Source: Azonexaceae bacterium
GTDB lineage: Bacteria > Pseudomonadota > Gammaproteobacteria > Burkholderiales > Rhodocyclaceae
Length of the DNA: 51,650 bases
Direction: 5' to 3'
Assembly (NCBI GenBank): GCA_013335535.1
Contig: JAAXVL010000020.1
Location: forward strand, 1-51,650
In this document: one piece after another, positions 16,042-24,864 of the stretch
Position numbering within the stretch: position 1 is the stretch's first letter
Layout: each line of letters begins with the position of its first letter
Notes under the pieces: model-generated
Databases searched by the model: none
The model's input: the letters and a program-made list of their open reading frames with translations, nothing else
What the model was told of the DNA's origin: nothing
Program-made: the position numbers and the translations under genes

Positions 16042-17550
16042 ATGAAACTCGCCAAGATGACCGCTGCGCTCGTCGCGGCGGGGCTGGCCCTGCCTGCGCT
16101 GGCCGGCCCCAAGGAAATCGAACTGCTGCAAAAACTGACGGCCCGGCTCGAAAAGCTCGAAGCGCGCAACGCAGAACTGGAAAAAAAGCTCGAAGCACGC
16201 AATGTCGAGATGGAAACACAGGTCAAGACGCTCAAGACCGAGAGCGACGAGATCGCCAAGGGCCTCGACAGCCCGCGCCTTTCCGAGAACGAGCCGGAAC
16301 TGACGGTGCGCCTCAAGGCCGTGGAAAAAGACGCGCTGGGCATGAAGAAGGCCGCCAAGATCGCCGAAGGGCTTGAAGGCATCAAGGTTGGCGCCTCGCT
16401 GGCTACCGTTGGCCAGCACGCCAGCGGACTGCCCAAGGACGTCGAAGGCGGCAGCAGCCAGCTCAACTACCGCGCCGACGTCTCGGTCGAACTGCCGCTC
16501 AAGCCGGTCGGCGACATCGACCACAAGCTGTTCGCCCACCTTCGCATGGGTCAGGGCCTCGGCCTCAACGCCGCTTTCTCGCGCCTCGGCCACTTCGCCA
16601 GCGCACCGAATGCGCTGGCCTTCCGCGCCTCGGGCAGCAGCCCTGACGATTCGGTGACTATCCTCGGCCAGGCCTGGTATCAGGCGGCGATTCCGTTGCC
16701 CTTCCTCGGCTTCAAGCCCTACTCGCGCGAAACGCTCGAGCTAACGTTCGGGAAGATGGATATCTTCGGCTTCTTCGACCAGAACGCCGCGGCCGGCGAC
16801 GAGGCCAAGCAGTTCCTCAACTCGGTCTTCGTCCATAACCCGCTGCTCGACGCCGGTGGCGAGGTCGGCGTCGATGCCAACGGCTTCCAGCCCGGCTTTG
16901 TCGCGTCGTATCTGAACTACACCAACAAGATGGAACCATGGCGTGTGTCGGTCGGCCTCTTCGGCGCCGGTGACAAGGGCGCCAACTACCAGCGCAGCTT
17001 GTCGTCGCCGCTGCTCATGGTGCAGGCCGAAAAGCAGCTCAAGTTGTTCGGCGGCCTGACCGGCAATTACCGGATCTACGGCTGGAACCGCAATCAGGCC
17101 TCCGATTTCAATGGCACGCTGGCCAAACATACCGGCATCGGCGCCTCGATCGACCAGCGCGTCGGCGACGGCATCAAGCTCTTCGCCCGTTACGGCAAGC
17201 TGGTCAGCGGCGAATTGCCGTTCAATCAGGCGGCCACAGCCGGCGCCGAGTTTTCCGGCAGCTACTGGGGCCGCGGCGCCGACAGCCTGGGCATTGCCGG
17301 TGCCTGGCTGCAGGCCGGCAAGGGTTATCGCAGCGCGCCGGTCACGACCTGGCTCGACGAAGCGCAGACCCAATCTGCCTTCACCTTCATCCCGCAGGGC
17401 GCCGAAAAACTGGCCGAAATCTATTACCGCTACCGCATTTCGCCGCAGTTCGAGCTGTCGCCTGACCTGCAGTTTGTCAGCAATGGCGGCGGCAATGGCG
17501 ACGCAAAGTCGGTCAAGGTCTTCGCCCTGCGCGCCAACATCGCCTACTAA
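16042..17550 (+). CDS. Outer-membrane channel with N-terminal coiled coil (OprB-like porin)
   Basis: A 502-residue precursor with a signal peptide (cleavage near LPALAGPKE). A strongly heptad-patterned coiled coil covers about residues 25-75 (repeats of ARLEKLEARNAELEKKLEA type). A long beta-barrel domain follows, with alternating aromatic strands and a terminal aromatic (ALRANIAY). It resembles OprB-type carbohydrate-selective porins. It lies two bases after ftrA and nine before ftrB, so it is part of the ftr operon. A role as the outer-membrane entry for iron is inference from this position. Confidence 0.78.
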   Translation: MKLAKMTAALVAAGLALPALAGPKEIELLQKLTARLEKLEARNAELEKKLEARNVEMETQVKTLKTESDEIAKGLDSPRLSENEPELTVRLKAVEKDALGMKKAAKIAEGLEGIKVGASLATVGQHASGLPKDVEGGSSQLNYRADVSVELPLKPVGDIDHKLFAHLRMGQGLGLNAAFSRLGHFASAPNALAFRASGSSPDDSVTILGQAWYQAAIPLPFLGFKPYSRETLELTFGKMDIFGFFDQNAAAGDEAKQFLNSVFVHNPLLDAGGEVGVDANGFQPGFVASYLNYTNKMEPWRVSVGLFGAGDKGANYQRSLSSPLLMVQAEKQLKLFGGLTGNYRIYGWNRNQASDFNGTLAKHTGIGASIDQRVGDGIKLFARYGKLVSGELPFNQAATAGAEFSGSYWGRGADSLGIAGAWLQAGKGYRSAPVTTWLDEAQTQSAFTFIPQGAEKLAEIYYRYRISPQFELSPDLQFVSNGGGNGDAKSVKVFALRANIAY

Positions 17551-17559
17551 GGAAAGCTC

Positions 17560-17892
17560 ATGAAAACCGCCCGCCTGCTTTTCATTTTTAGCCTTTTTTT
17601 CCAGTTGACCGTGGCAACGGCCGACGACATGCCGACCATCAAGCTGCTCATGAAGGACGGCCGCCTCTACCCGGAAACGCTGGAAGTGCCAGCCATGACG
17701 CGCTTCCGGCTGGAGGTGAAGAATGAAGGGCCGGGCGCGGCGGAATTCGAGAGCCTGGAATTGAAAAAGGAACTGGTCCTCGCCCCCGGCGTCACCCGTT
17801 CCCTCGTTTTCTTCCCGATGAAACCGGGAAGCTACAAGTTCTTTGACGATTTCCATCCGGAAACGGGGCGGGGAAAGATCGTCGCCAAGTAG
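17560..17892 (+). CDS. ftrB: Periplasmic cupredoxin-like protein FtrB
   Basis: A 110-residue secreted protein: signal peptide (about 1-21, cleavage near VATADD), then a single cupredoxin-like beta-barrel ending FFDDFHPETGRGKIVAK. In FtrABCD systems the cupredoxin is thought to oxidise Fe(II) for the FTR1 permease. No Cys ligand of a classical type-1 copper site is present, and the conserved His is in the FHP motif, so copper binding would be unconventional. The hydrophobic core of the signal peptide (FFQLTVA) is encoded by copy E of the dispersed element. Confidence 0.85.
   Translation: MKTARLLFIFSLFFQLTVATADDMPTIKLLMKDGRLYPETLEVPAMTRFRLEVKNEGPGAAEFESLELKKELVLAPGVTRSLVFFPMKPGSYKFFDDFHPETGRGKIVAK
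17581..17614 (+). repeat. Dispersed uptake-like element, copy E (inside ftrB signal peptide)
   Basis: TTCATTTTTAGCC, a seven-base T tract, then core CCAGTTGACCGTGG at 17601-17614 (the R position is A). Read in frame as Q-L-T-V. Confidence 0.85.
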
Positions 17893-17920
17893 TTCGCCAA
17901 GTCATTTGCCAGCCAGCCAC
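17891..17920 (+). repeat. GCCAGCCAGCC leader repeat before ftrC
   Basis: AGTTCGCCAAGTCATTT followed by GCCAGCCAGCCAC. It matches the receptor leader at GTTCG, CAAG, CA and GCCAGCCAGCCA in the same order, and a second CCAGCCAGC follows at about 17930. Confidence 0.6.
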
Positions 17921-17954
17921 CAAGTAAAACCAGCCAGCAAGCACGGAGCACAGC

Positions 17955-18758
17955 ATGGGTAACGCATTTTTTGTCGTCTGGCGCGAAAGCCTCGAAGCTT
18001 TCCTGATCGCCGGCATTCTCTACGCCTGGTTGCAGGCCAACGACACCACCGGCAAGGGCAAGCGCGCCCTGTTCATCGGCCTCGGCGCCGGCGTCGGCCT
18101 CGCTCTGCTGCTCGGCTGGGCGCTGCTCACGGTGCAGGACGAGCTGACCGGCGAGGCGCTGGAAATATTCCAGACCGCGACGCTCTTCATCGCCGCCGGG
18201 CTGATCACCCAGATGGTGCTGTGGATGCGCAAGCACGGCCGGACCATGAAGGCCCGGCTGCATGCCGACCTCGCCGCCGCCCGCGAGCGCTCGGGCTACT
18301 TCGGCGTCGCCGTGGTGGCTGCGCTGGCCGTCGCTCGCGAAGGCGCGGAGACGGTGATCTTCCTTTACGGCATGGCCCAGGAAGGCGACCTGACGCCGCT
18401 CTGGGTCGGTGCCCTGGCCGGTTTTACCGGCGCCTGGGCCACCGCCTGGCTGGCTGCCAAAAGCCTGGCGCGGCTCAACATCGCCCTGCTCCTCCGGCTG
18501 TCGTCGATCCTCCTGCTCATCCTCGCCTCGGCCCTGCTCATCGCCGCCATCGACCGCCTGATCGGCGCCGGCTGGCTGCCGCCGCTGCTCGACCCGGTGT
18601 GGGACAGCTCGATGCTGATCGACGACACGACCAAGGCCGGCAAGCTCATCGCCGATTTCTCCGGCTACCGCGCCCGCCCGGCCCTGACCAGCCTGCTCGT
18701 CTGGGTCGCCTACTGGGGCGTCGTGCTGTTTGCCTGGCGGAGGACCGGCCGTGGCTGA
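17955..18758 (+). CDS. ftrC: FTR1-family high-affinity iron permease FtrC
   Basis: The 267-residue protein has seven predicted membrane helices and the two REXXE iron-binding motifs of FTR1/EfeU permeases: R10-E-S-L-E14 in the first helix and R128-E-G-A-E132 in the fourth. It moves iron, oxidised by the cupredoxin, across the inner membrane. The ATG follows a 62-base gap from ftrB that holds a GCCAGCCAGCC repeat. The stop overlaps the start of ftrD. Confidence 0.93.
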   Translation: MGNAFFVVWRESLEAFLIAGILYAWLQANDTTGKGKRALFIGLGAGVGLALLLGWALLTVQDELTGEALEIFQTATLFIAAGLITQMVLWMRKHGRTMKARLHADLAAARERSGYFGVAVVAALAVAREGAETVIFLYGMAQEGDLTPLWVGALAGFTGAWATAWLAAKSLARLNIALLLRLSSILLLILASALLIAAIDRLIGAGWLPPLLDPVWDSSMLIDDTTKAGKLIADFSGYRARPALTSLLVWVAYWGVVLFAWRRTGRG

Positions 18759-20142
18759 ACACGTCATCCAGTTCCACGTCAGCCGCCCGCAGAGCCGGGT
18801 GGAAAAGATCGGCCTTTTCCTCCGAAAAAACCGCCGCCTGATCATCGCCATCCAGTGGGTCATCGTCATCCTCTACGCCGCGATGGTCATCATCCCGGCG
18901 TTCTTGCCCTTGCCGGCCGAAGACCAACACATTTACGACAACCTCCGGCTGTTCGCCCAATTCTGCTTCTGGGGCCTGTGGTGGCCGGGCGTCATGATCG
19001 CCACGGTGACCATGGGCCGCGTCTGGTGCGGCCTGTTCTGCCCGGAAGGCGCCATCTCCGAATGGGTCAGCCAGTACGGCCGGGGCAAGGCGCTGCCGCG
19101 CTGGCTCAAATGGACGGGCTGGCCCTTCGTCGCCTTCGTCATGACCACGGTGTACGGCCAGCTGGTCAGCGTTTACGAATACCCGCAAGCGGCGTTGCTG
19201 GTCCTCGGCGGCTCGACCGTTGCGGCCATTGGCATCGGCCTGCTCTACGGCCGCGAGAAGCGCATCTGGTGCCGCTACCTGTGCCCGGCCTCCGGCGTCT
19301 TCGCCGTGCTCGCCAAGATTGCCCCCCTTCATTACAAGGTCGACCGCGACGCCTGGGACAAGTACCAGGGCGATTTCGAGCCGGTCAATTGCGCCCCGCT
19401 ACTCGACGTCCGCCGCATGACCAGCGCCTCCGAATGCCACAGCTGCGGTCGCTGCGCCGGCCAGCGCGACGCCGTGACCTATTCCGCCCGCTCGCCGTTC
19501 AGCGAAGTCCTCGACTTCAATAACGTGGCCAAGACGCCGGACGCGCTGACCCTCGTCTACGGCGTCCTCGGCGTCGCTACCGCCGCCTTCCAGTGGACGC
19601 TCAGCCCGTGGTTACTGCAAGCCAAGCTGGCCGCCGCCGAATGGCTGGTCGACCACGACCACTTCGCCCTGCTAGACAACGACGTGCCGTGGTGGCTGCT
19701 CACCCACTACCCGGAAGCCAGCGACCTGTTCACCTGGCTCGACGGCGCCCTCATCCTCGCCTACCTGCTCGGCGGCGGCTTCCTGCTCGGCAGCCTGCTC
19801 CTGATCGGCCCGGCCCTCGCCGCCCGTGTGCTCAAAACCGAACACCTGACCTGGCAACGCTTCACCCTCGCCCTGACCCCACTCGCCGCCGCCAGCGTCA
19901 TCCTCGGCCTGTCGATGCTCACCGTCACCCACCTCAAGGCCGAACATCTGTGGCTCGGCTGGCTCCCCTATTTCCGCATCAGCCTGCTCACCGCCGGCTG
20001 TCTCGGCAGCCTGTGGCTGGCTTTGCAGCTGGTTCTACGGTCAACCGGAAAAAATGCCCAAAAATGGACTGCCGGCGTGGTGATGCTGTGGCCGGTCGGG
20101 CTGATGGCGACTATCTGGACGCTGGTTTTCTTTGTTTGGTGA
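18751..20142 (+). CDS. ftrD: Membrane polyferredoxin FtrD (NapH/CcoG-like)
   Basis: The 463-residue protein has about six membrane helices and three cysteine clusters: CGLFCPEGAISEW, CRYLCPASG and CHSCGRC. The arrangement resembles NapH, CcoG and FtrD, which pass electrons through [4Fe-4S] centres. In FtrABCD it is thought to recycle electrons from iron oxidation. I chose GTG 18751 because GGAGGA lies eight bases upstream; TTG 18730 is the alternative. It overlaps ftrC by eight bases. Residues near the C-terminus (LRSTGKNAQKW) are encoded by copy F of the dispersed element. Confidence 0.88.
   Translation: MAEHVIQFHVSRPQSRVEKIGLFLRKNRRLIIAIQWVIVILYAAMVIIPAFLPLPAEDQHIYDNLRLFAQFCFWGLWWPGVMIATVTMGRVWCGLFCPEGAISEWVSQYGRGKALPRWLKWTGWPFVAFVMTTVYGQLVSVYEYPQAALLVLGGSTVAAIGIGLLYGREKRIWCRYLCPASGVFAVLAKIAPLHYKVDRDAWDKYQGDFEPVNCAPLLDVRRMTSASECHSCGRCAGQRDAVTYSARSPFSEVLDFNNVAKTPDALTLVYGVLGVATAAFQWTLSPWLLQAKLAAAEWLVDHDHFALLDNDVPWWLLTHYPEASDLFTWLDGALILAYLLGGGFLLGSLLLIGPALAARVLKTEHLTWQRFTLALTPLAAASVILGLSMLTVTHLKAEHLWLGWLPYFRISLLTAGCLGSLWLALQLVLRSTGKNAQKWTAGVVMLWPVGLMATIWTLVFFVW
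20035..20075 (-). repeat. Dispersed uptake-like element, copy F (inside ftrD)
   Basis: Core CTACGGTCAACCGG, then AAAAAATGCCC, AAAAATGGAC and TGCCGG. Read in frame as L-R-S-T-G-K. Confidence 0.88.
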
Positions 20143-20209
20143 GGCAAAAACGAGCAATTAGCCAAGCGCCCGACTGCGTTATTTAAACCAGCGGGGAGTC
20201 GGACTAAAA

Positions 20210-20342
20210 TTCACCTATGCAAAATTCGTTTAACCAGCGATAATTCTTCTCCCCTTGGATGCACGACATCCGACCGAACCTCATTGATTCGGGTGGAGGA
20301 GACAAACCACCAGAAAGCCCGCATTAGACGGGCTTCTTTTTT
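20210..20342 (+). ncRNA. Candidate small structured RNA
   Basis: A TAAAAT box at 20205-20210 is followed by three simple hairpins: GGATG/CATCC (20257-20271), CCGAA/TTCGG (20274-20292) and GGTGG/CCACC (20292-20311, loop AGGAGACAAA). A Rho-independent terminator comes next. The AGGA in the loop could bind a CsrA/RsmA-type protein. No good -35 box is seen. It could instead be only the 3' end of the ftr transcript. Confidence 0.3.
20315..20342 (+). terminator. Rightward terminator after the ftr operon
   Basis: Stem AAGCCCG/CGGGCTT, loop CATTAGA, then C and six T. Confidence 0.82.
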
Positions 20343-20398
20343 GTCCGTACGAATAGCGCCCAAGCGCACCAGACTCCCAGCAAATTATTCATCCGGAC

Positions 20399-20426
20399 AA
20401 AAAAAATGCCCGCTTTTGGCGGGCAT
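20399..20426 (-). terminator. Leftward terminator with no assigned gene
   Basis: Stem ATGCCCGC/GCGGGCAT with loop TTTTG on the forward strand, preceded by eight A, so it is a strong terminator for leftward transcription. No leftward gene is recognised upstream of it, which suggests an unannotated RNA from roughly 20430-20650. Confidence 0.75.
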
Positions 20427-20752
20427 AAATCCATTTCCTGGAGGAGATGGAGGAGACAGCGCCTATTCTCTCAGAATCATGCTGCATTGCAACAAACAAT
20501 ATGTGTCGTTGCGTAAATTCCAAACAGCACCACAGTGGATCGGAGATTTTTTTCCTGAGGCTTCGGTGTCGCGCGGGAAGCAATATTCAAGCTGCCGAAT
20601 CCGGACACGCCTCACATTTAGGACATATGCAATACTGTAAATAGCTGAAATCCGTTGTCCGGCGGTCATTTCAGGCGCAAAATGCCGTGCGGATACAGCA
20701 GTCGGCCGCCGTAAACGTGTGGTATTCAACCCGTGCCGATCAGGGAGAAACA

Positions 20753-21097
20753 ATGAATTTCAAACGATGTTTGACCACGGCAGCACCGCTGCTGGCGGCC
20801 ATGTTGCTGGGCGCCTGTGCGTCCGGCTTTACCAAGGTGTCGCCGACGCCGCCGGCAAATTATCAAAGCCTCGGCCCGACAACCGGTCAGGCCTGCGGTA
20901 GCCAGGGCATTCTGGCCACGGCCTACTACGTCATCCCGATGGGCCTCAACAGCCGCGTCGAGAACGCCTATATCGACGCCCTCAACAAGGTGCCGGGCGC
21001 CAAGTCGCTGACCAACGTGACGATGAAGGAAGATTGGTACTGGTGGCTGATTGGTACCGCACGTTGTGTGACGATCAGCGGGGAGGCCGTCAAATGA
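20753..21097 (+). CDS. Lipoprotein, first of a paralogous pair
   Basis: A 114-residue precursor with a lipoprotein signal and lipobox LLGAC (Cys near residue 22). The mature part ends with a domain of pattern YVIPMGLNSRVENAYIDAL, then KVPGAKSLTNVTM and a WYWWLIGTARCVTISGEA tail. The same pattern occurs in the next gene, so the two are paralogues; it resembles the TRL-like family of small lipoproteins of unknown role. ATG 20753 follows AGGGAGAAAC. Its stop overlaps the next start (ATGA). Confidence 0.75.
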   Translation: MNFKRCLTTAAPLLAAMLLGACASGFTKVSPTPPANYQSLGPTTGQACGSQGILATAYYVIPMGLNSRVENAYIDALNKVPGAKSLTNVTMKEDWYWWLIGTARCVTISGEAVK

Positions 21098-21429
21098 ACA
21101 AGCTGAAACTACGCATCGCGCTGGCCGCGACGACGCTGGCCTTGCTGGCTGGCTGTGCGGGAAGACCCGTAGCCCTCGGCACGCCGGTTACCGGCACGGT
21201 TCCGACGGGTGAGTCTCGTTCGATTTCGGCTGAAGCCTGCGGCTTCCAGCTATTTCTGTTCATTCCGATCGGCATAAACGGCCGCCTTGAATCGGCCTAC
21301 AGCATGCTCGAAGCCAAGGCTGGCGGCGACTTCATTACCGATGTCGAAGTCCAGGAACGCTGGAGCTACGGCTTCGTTGGCACGTCGTACTGCACGGAAC
21401 TGCGGGCCAAGGCCATTCGCGCCCGCTAA
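21094..21429 (+). CDS. Lipoprotein, second of a paralogous pair
   Basis: A 111-residue precursor with lipobox LLAGC. The mature domain has FLFIPIGINGRLESAYSML, then ITDVEVQERWSYGFVGTSYC, matching the previous protein at the PxGxNxRxExAY and xxTxxC positions. The first protein's WYWW is replaced by WSYG. Both carry paired cysteines that could form a disulfide. Translation is coupled to the first gene. Function unknown; a heteromeric outer-membrane lipoprotein pair is a reasonable guess. Confidence 0.75.
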   Translation: MNKLKLRIALAATTLALLAGCAGRPVALGTPVTGTVPTGESRSISAEACGFQLFLFIPIGINGRLESAYSMLEAKAGGDFITDVEVQERWSYGFVGTSYCTELRAKAIRAR

Positions 21430-21438
21430 GCGCTTGCC

Positions 21439-21470
21439 ATCGCCGGTGGCCTTGTGGCGCCGGCGATTTT
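21439..21470 (+). terminator. Terminator after the lipoprotein pair
   Basis: Stem ATCGCCGG/CCGGCGAT with an inner GGC pairing, followed by a short T tract. Confidence 0.65.
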
Positions 21471-21603
21471 GCGGACGGCCACCCGGCCATTTACCTCCGG
21501 CAGTGGTTAATACGCCAGCCTGGCTGTGCCGCTGGCCAAACCCAGGCTTTCTCGGAGGCGGCCCTTCTGCGAGAATCCCCGCTTTCCCGTTTTCTGCCCA
21601 ATC

Positions 21604-22002
21604 ATGATCCAAGGCCAATTCCGTTCTTCCATCCTGCAGGTGCCGGCCGACATTACGCCGCTCAGGTTCCGCGGCTATCTGCGCCAGGAAATCGAGGCGA
21701 TACAGGCGACGGCGCAGAGCGAGGAAGACATCATCATCGTCCGCGTGTTTGTGCTGGAAAAGGTGCTGTTCGGGCTGGGTGCCAAGAAGGTGGACAGCAT
21801 CGTCCAGGGCATGCTCAGCAAGTGCCCGAACATTCAGCGCATCGAACTGGAGGCGCTTCTGCGGCCGTTGACCGCAGAAGAGATGCACGAGGCGGCGGCC
21901 GACGCCCAACAAACGCTGCAGGCACTGAGCGCTCGGGTCATGGCCTCGGGCGGCAAGCTGGGGTCGGAACCAGGCAAAAACAAGGCTTCGACTGGCGGCT
22001 GA
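21604..22002 (+). CDS. Hypothetical protein
   Basis: A 132-residue soluble protein that I do not recognise. It has a mixed alpha/beta first half (IVRVFVLEKVLFGLGAKKV) and a helical, Ala-rich second half with a Lys/Gly tail. The open frame begins at 21526, but ATG 21604 (MIQGQFRSSIL) is the most likely start, since the upstream part is Arg/Pro-rich and non-coding in character. Copy G of the dispersed element follows 22 bases after the stop. Confidence 0.55.
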   Translation: MIQGQFRSSILQVPADITPLRFRGYLRQEIEAIQATAQSEEDIIIVRVFVLEKVLFGLGAKKVDSIVQGMLSKCPNIQRIELEALLRPLTAEEMHEAAADAQQTLQALSARVMASGGKLGSEPGKNKASTGG

Positions 22003-22023
22003 CACACCGGGAAACCTTGGTTT

Positions 22024-22063
22024 CCACGGTCAACCGGAAAAAGTAGCCAAAAACCAAATGTCG
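22024..22063 (-). repeat. Dispersed uptake-like element, copy G
   Basis: Core CCACGGTCAACCGG at 22024-22037, then AAAAA, TAGCC, AAAAACCAAATG. Confidence 0.93.
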
Positions 22064-22070
22064 GATCGGC

Positions 22071-22090
22071 GCGGCAACAGCCGCTTTTTT
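22071..22090 (+). terminator. Short terminator hairpin
   Basis: Stem GCGGC/GCCGC with loop AACA, then six T. Confidence 0.6.
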
Positions 22091-22241
22091 GCTGTCCGGT
22101 GCAGCCGGATTTCTGATTGACCGGCTGAGTGTGGAATAACTCTCAAATACCCACAAAAAACATACGGTTAATGTGCCGGTTCTGACACAATGCCGGAAAA
22201 ATTGTCCGCCCTTTTCCGCAATCACCGTTACGCCAGCACAC

Positions 22242-24839
22242 ATGACCGGTTTTACAAGCATGACGCCAACCCAGCGCGCTCGAATACTACTGGTCACCGG
22301 GCTGATCGGTGCCAATCTGCTGGTGCTTGTCCTGGCCTTGTTCTCGATCGAGCGCAGCAGGACGCTTTACGAAGAGCAGGCCCAAACGCTCACGCAAAAT
22401 GTCGTGCGTTCGCTCGACCAGTCGGTCTCCGGCAGCATTCGCAGCATCGACCTGACGCTACAGTCCATTGTCGATGAACTGGAACAGCAGTTGGCAGCCG
22501 GCGTAATCAATGAAGCGGCAATCAACGCGTTCATTGTCCGCAACCAGAAACGGCTGCCTGAGCTTGAAGGGGTGCGCATTGCCGACGCATCCGGCCTGGT
22601 ATTTCTCGGCACCGGCGTCAACAAGAAGGACGCCGTCTCGTGGGCCGACCGCGATTATTTCATTTACCACCAGCAGAAGGCGGATGGTGGAATGCATGTC
22701 CGCAAGCCCCGCCTGGGACGCGTTGCCAAGCAATACATCGTCAATTTCTCCCGCCGCTTCAATGACAAGGATGGTCATTTTGCCGGCGTGATCTCGGCAC
22801 CCATTGCCCTCACTTACTTCACCGAGCTCCTGGCGCAATATCAGCTTCCGACGGACAGCGCCGTGATCCTGCGCGACCTGGATCTGGGACTGGTCGCACG
22901 CATCCCTGCGGCCGACGACCTCCCGCTCGGTCAGGTCGGCAACGCCAACGTTTCGCCCGAGCTCCGCACATTGAGCGAATCGGGCGTCAAAGCGGCCACG
23001 TACCATACCTCGACTGCGCCTAACGGACTTGACAGCGCCGTTTCGTTCCGACGCCTGAACAATGCCCCCATGCTGGCCATCGTCGCCATCCCCAGCGATA
23101 GCTACCTGGCTGGCTGGAAAACGGAAACGCAAAAAACGGCGGGCATGGCGGCTGGCTTTTTGCTGCTCTCGGCGCTGCTTGGCACCTTCCTGTTCAGGAT
23201 GCTGTCGCGCTCGGAACAGGACCGGATGCGCCTGACGCTCAGCGAAGCCAGGCTGCGGATGATCATCCAGGCCGAGCCGGAATGCGTGAAGCTGGTGAAC
23301 CGCAAAGGACAGCTGGTGGAGATGAACCCGGCCGGGCTGGAGATGATCGACGCGGCGTCGCTCGATCAGGTCGCCGGCCATTCCGTTCTCGATCTGATCG
23401 CCCCCGAAGATCGCGAGACCTTCCGTGAGTTTCACCAGAAGGTTATCAGCGGCCAGTGCGCCATGTGCGAATTTGCCATCATCGGGCTAACTGGAAAACG
23501 CCGCATCATGGAGTCGCACGCCGTGCCGGTCGAGGTGGGCGGTGAAATTGCCCATCTGGCCGTCACCCGTGACATCACGGCACGCAAGCTGTCGGAGCAC
23601 GAGCTTGAGTCTTACCGCAACGATCTGGAATCCCTGGTCGAGGCGCGGACAGCCGAGCTCAACGCCGCCAAGGAGTCGGCCGAGGCGGCAAGCCGTGCCA
23701 AAAGCACCTTCCTGGCCAACATGAGCCATGAACTGCGCACCCCGCTCAACGGCATCACCGGCATGATCCGGCTGGCCCAGTTCCGGATGACCGATCCGAA
23801 GGGCAAGGATCAGCTCGACAAGGCCAGGTTCGCCGCCGACCACCTTCTCTCGATCATCACCGACATCCTCGACATCTCAAAGATCGAGGCTGACCGGCTT
23901 GTTCTGGAAAAAACCGATTTCCGGCTGCAGCCCATCATCGACAATCTCGTCAGCCTTCTTGGCGACAAGGTGCAAGCCAAGGGACTCGGCATGCAGACCG
24001 AACTGGCTCCGAGCCTGGCCGATCAGGTATTCACCGGCGACGCCTTGCGCCTCGGCCAGGTACTCATCAATCTGGCCGCCAATGCCATCAAATTCACCGA
24101 GCGTGGCAGCCTGACCATCCGCGTCATCGAGCGCGAATCAAGTGCGACCAGCGCCCTCCTGCGCTTCGAAGTCATCGACACCGGCATCGGCTTGAGTGCC
24201 GAAGACGTGACCCGGCTCTTCTCGCCGTTCGTGCAGGCCGACAACTCGACGACCCGGAAATATGGCGGTACGGGTCTGGGCCTGGCCATCAGCAAACGTC
24301 TGATCGGACTCATGGGCGGGACAATCGGCGTAGAAAGCGAACCGGGACAAGGCAGCTGTTTCTGGTTCGAAATAACGCTGCCGAAATCGGCCAGGCCTGC
24401 GACCAATGAAGGCGCTCCGCCGACCGAATCGGTGGCGAACCAGATTCTCCGCCAGCATCGCGGCAAACACATCCTGGTCGTCGAAGACGAAGCCACCAAC
24501 CAGGAAGTCGCTCGCGACATACTCGAAGACGTCGGCTTCATCGTCGATGTAGCCGACAATGGCGAGCAGGCCGTTGAGCGGGCCGGACAACAGACTTACG
24601 CAGCCATCCTGATGGATATTCAGATGCCGGTCATGAACGGGTTTTCGGCCACGCGGGCGATACTGGCCAAATCGCTCAATCAGCAGACGCCGATCATCGC
24701 CATGACGGCCAATGCCTTTACCGAAGACCGGGCAGAGTGCCTCGAGGCTGGCATGAAGGACTATCTTGCCAAGCCGGTCCGCCCGGAACGCCTGTACCAG
24801 ATGCTGCTGAAATGGCTGCCGGCCAGCAAGCCGGCCTGA
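22242..24839 (+). CDS. Hybrid sensor histidine kinase with periplasmic sensor and PAS domain
   Basis: About 865 residues. A first membrane helix (about 15-37) and a second (about 290-312) enclose a 250-residue periplasmic region of the double-Cache type (for example [20 protein letters not shown]). A PAS domain (about 335-450) and a short coiled coil follow, then HisKA with [16 protein letters not shown], HATPase ([13 protein letters not shown], then GTGLGLAI) and a receiver with [13 protein letters not shown] and a KPVRPE lysine. ATG 22242 and 22260 are both possible starts. The ligand is unknown and no partner regulator is adjacent. Confidence 0.87.
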   Translation: MTGFTSMTPTQRARILLVTGLIGANLLVLVLALFSIERSRTLYEEQAQTLTQNVVRSLDQSVSGSIRSIDLTLQSIVDELEQQLAAGVINEAAINAFIVRNQKRLPELEGVRIADASGLVFLGTGVNKKDAVSWADRDYFIYHQQKADGGMHVRKPRLGRVAKQYIVNFSRRFNDKDGHFAGVISAPIALTYFTELLAQYQLPTDSAVILRDLDLGLVARIPAADDLPLGQVGNANVSPELRTLSESGVKAATYHTSTAPNGLDSAVSFRRLNNAPMLAIVAIPSDSYLAGWKTETQKTAGMAAGFLLLSALLGTFLFRMLSRSEQDRMRLTLSEARLRMIIQAEPECVKLVNRKGQLVEMNPAGLEMIDAASLDQVAGHSVLDLIAPEDRETFREFHQKVISGQCAMCEFAIIGLTGKRRIMESHAVPVEVGGEIAHLAVTRDITARKLSEHELESYRNDLESLVEARTAELNAAKESAEAASRAKSTFLANMSHELRTPLNGITGMIRLAQFRMTDPKGKDQLDKARFAADHLLSIITDILDISKIEADRLVLEKTDFRLQPIIDNLVSLLGDKVQAKGLGMQTELAPSLADQVFTGDALRLGQVLINLAANAIKFTERGSLTIRVIERESSATSALLRFEVIDTGIGLSAEDVTRLFSPFVQADNSTTRKYGGTGLGLAISKRLIGLMGGTIGVESEPGQGSCFWFEITLPKSARPATNEGAPPTESVANQILRQHRGKHILVVEDEATNQEVARDILEDVGFIVDVADNGEQAVERAGQQTYAAILMDIQMPVMNGFSATRAILAKSLNQQTPIIAMTANAFTEDRAECLEAGMKDYLAKPVRPERLYQMLLKWLPASKPA

Positions 24840-24864
24840 GCCGGATCGATTGACAGCCAGCGCA

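Larger units (their letters stand above)
20143..20752. other. 610-base non-coding region with paired terminators
   Basis: No convincing gene is seen. The region is richer in A and T than its neighbours. From left to right it holds a series of hairpins (20257-20311), a rightward terminator (20315-20342), a leftward terminator (20399-20426), the sequence TGGAGGAGA twice in tandem (20439-20456; a TGGAGGAGAC also occurs at 20294), about 170 bases with nothing recognised, and the promoter region of the lipoprotein genes. Confidence 0.6.

Noticed and set aside
20286..20457. Att site derived from a tmRNA or tRNA 3' end (TGGAGGAGA copies)
   Set aside because: The match is only about nine to eleven bases, no tRNA or tmRNA gene is present and no integrase or flanking element is found.
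20389..20753. Small ORFs in the 20143-20752 region
   Set aside because: Overlapping frames on both strands, no ribosome sites, cysteine- and arginine-rich translations without pattern.
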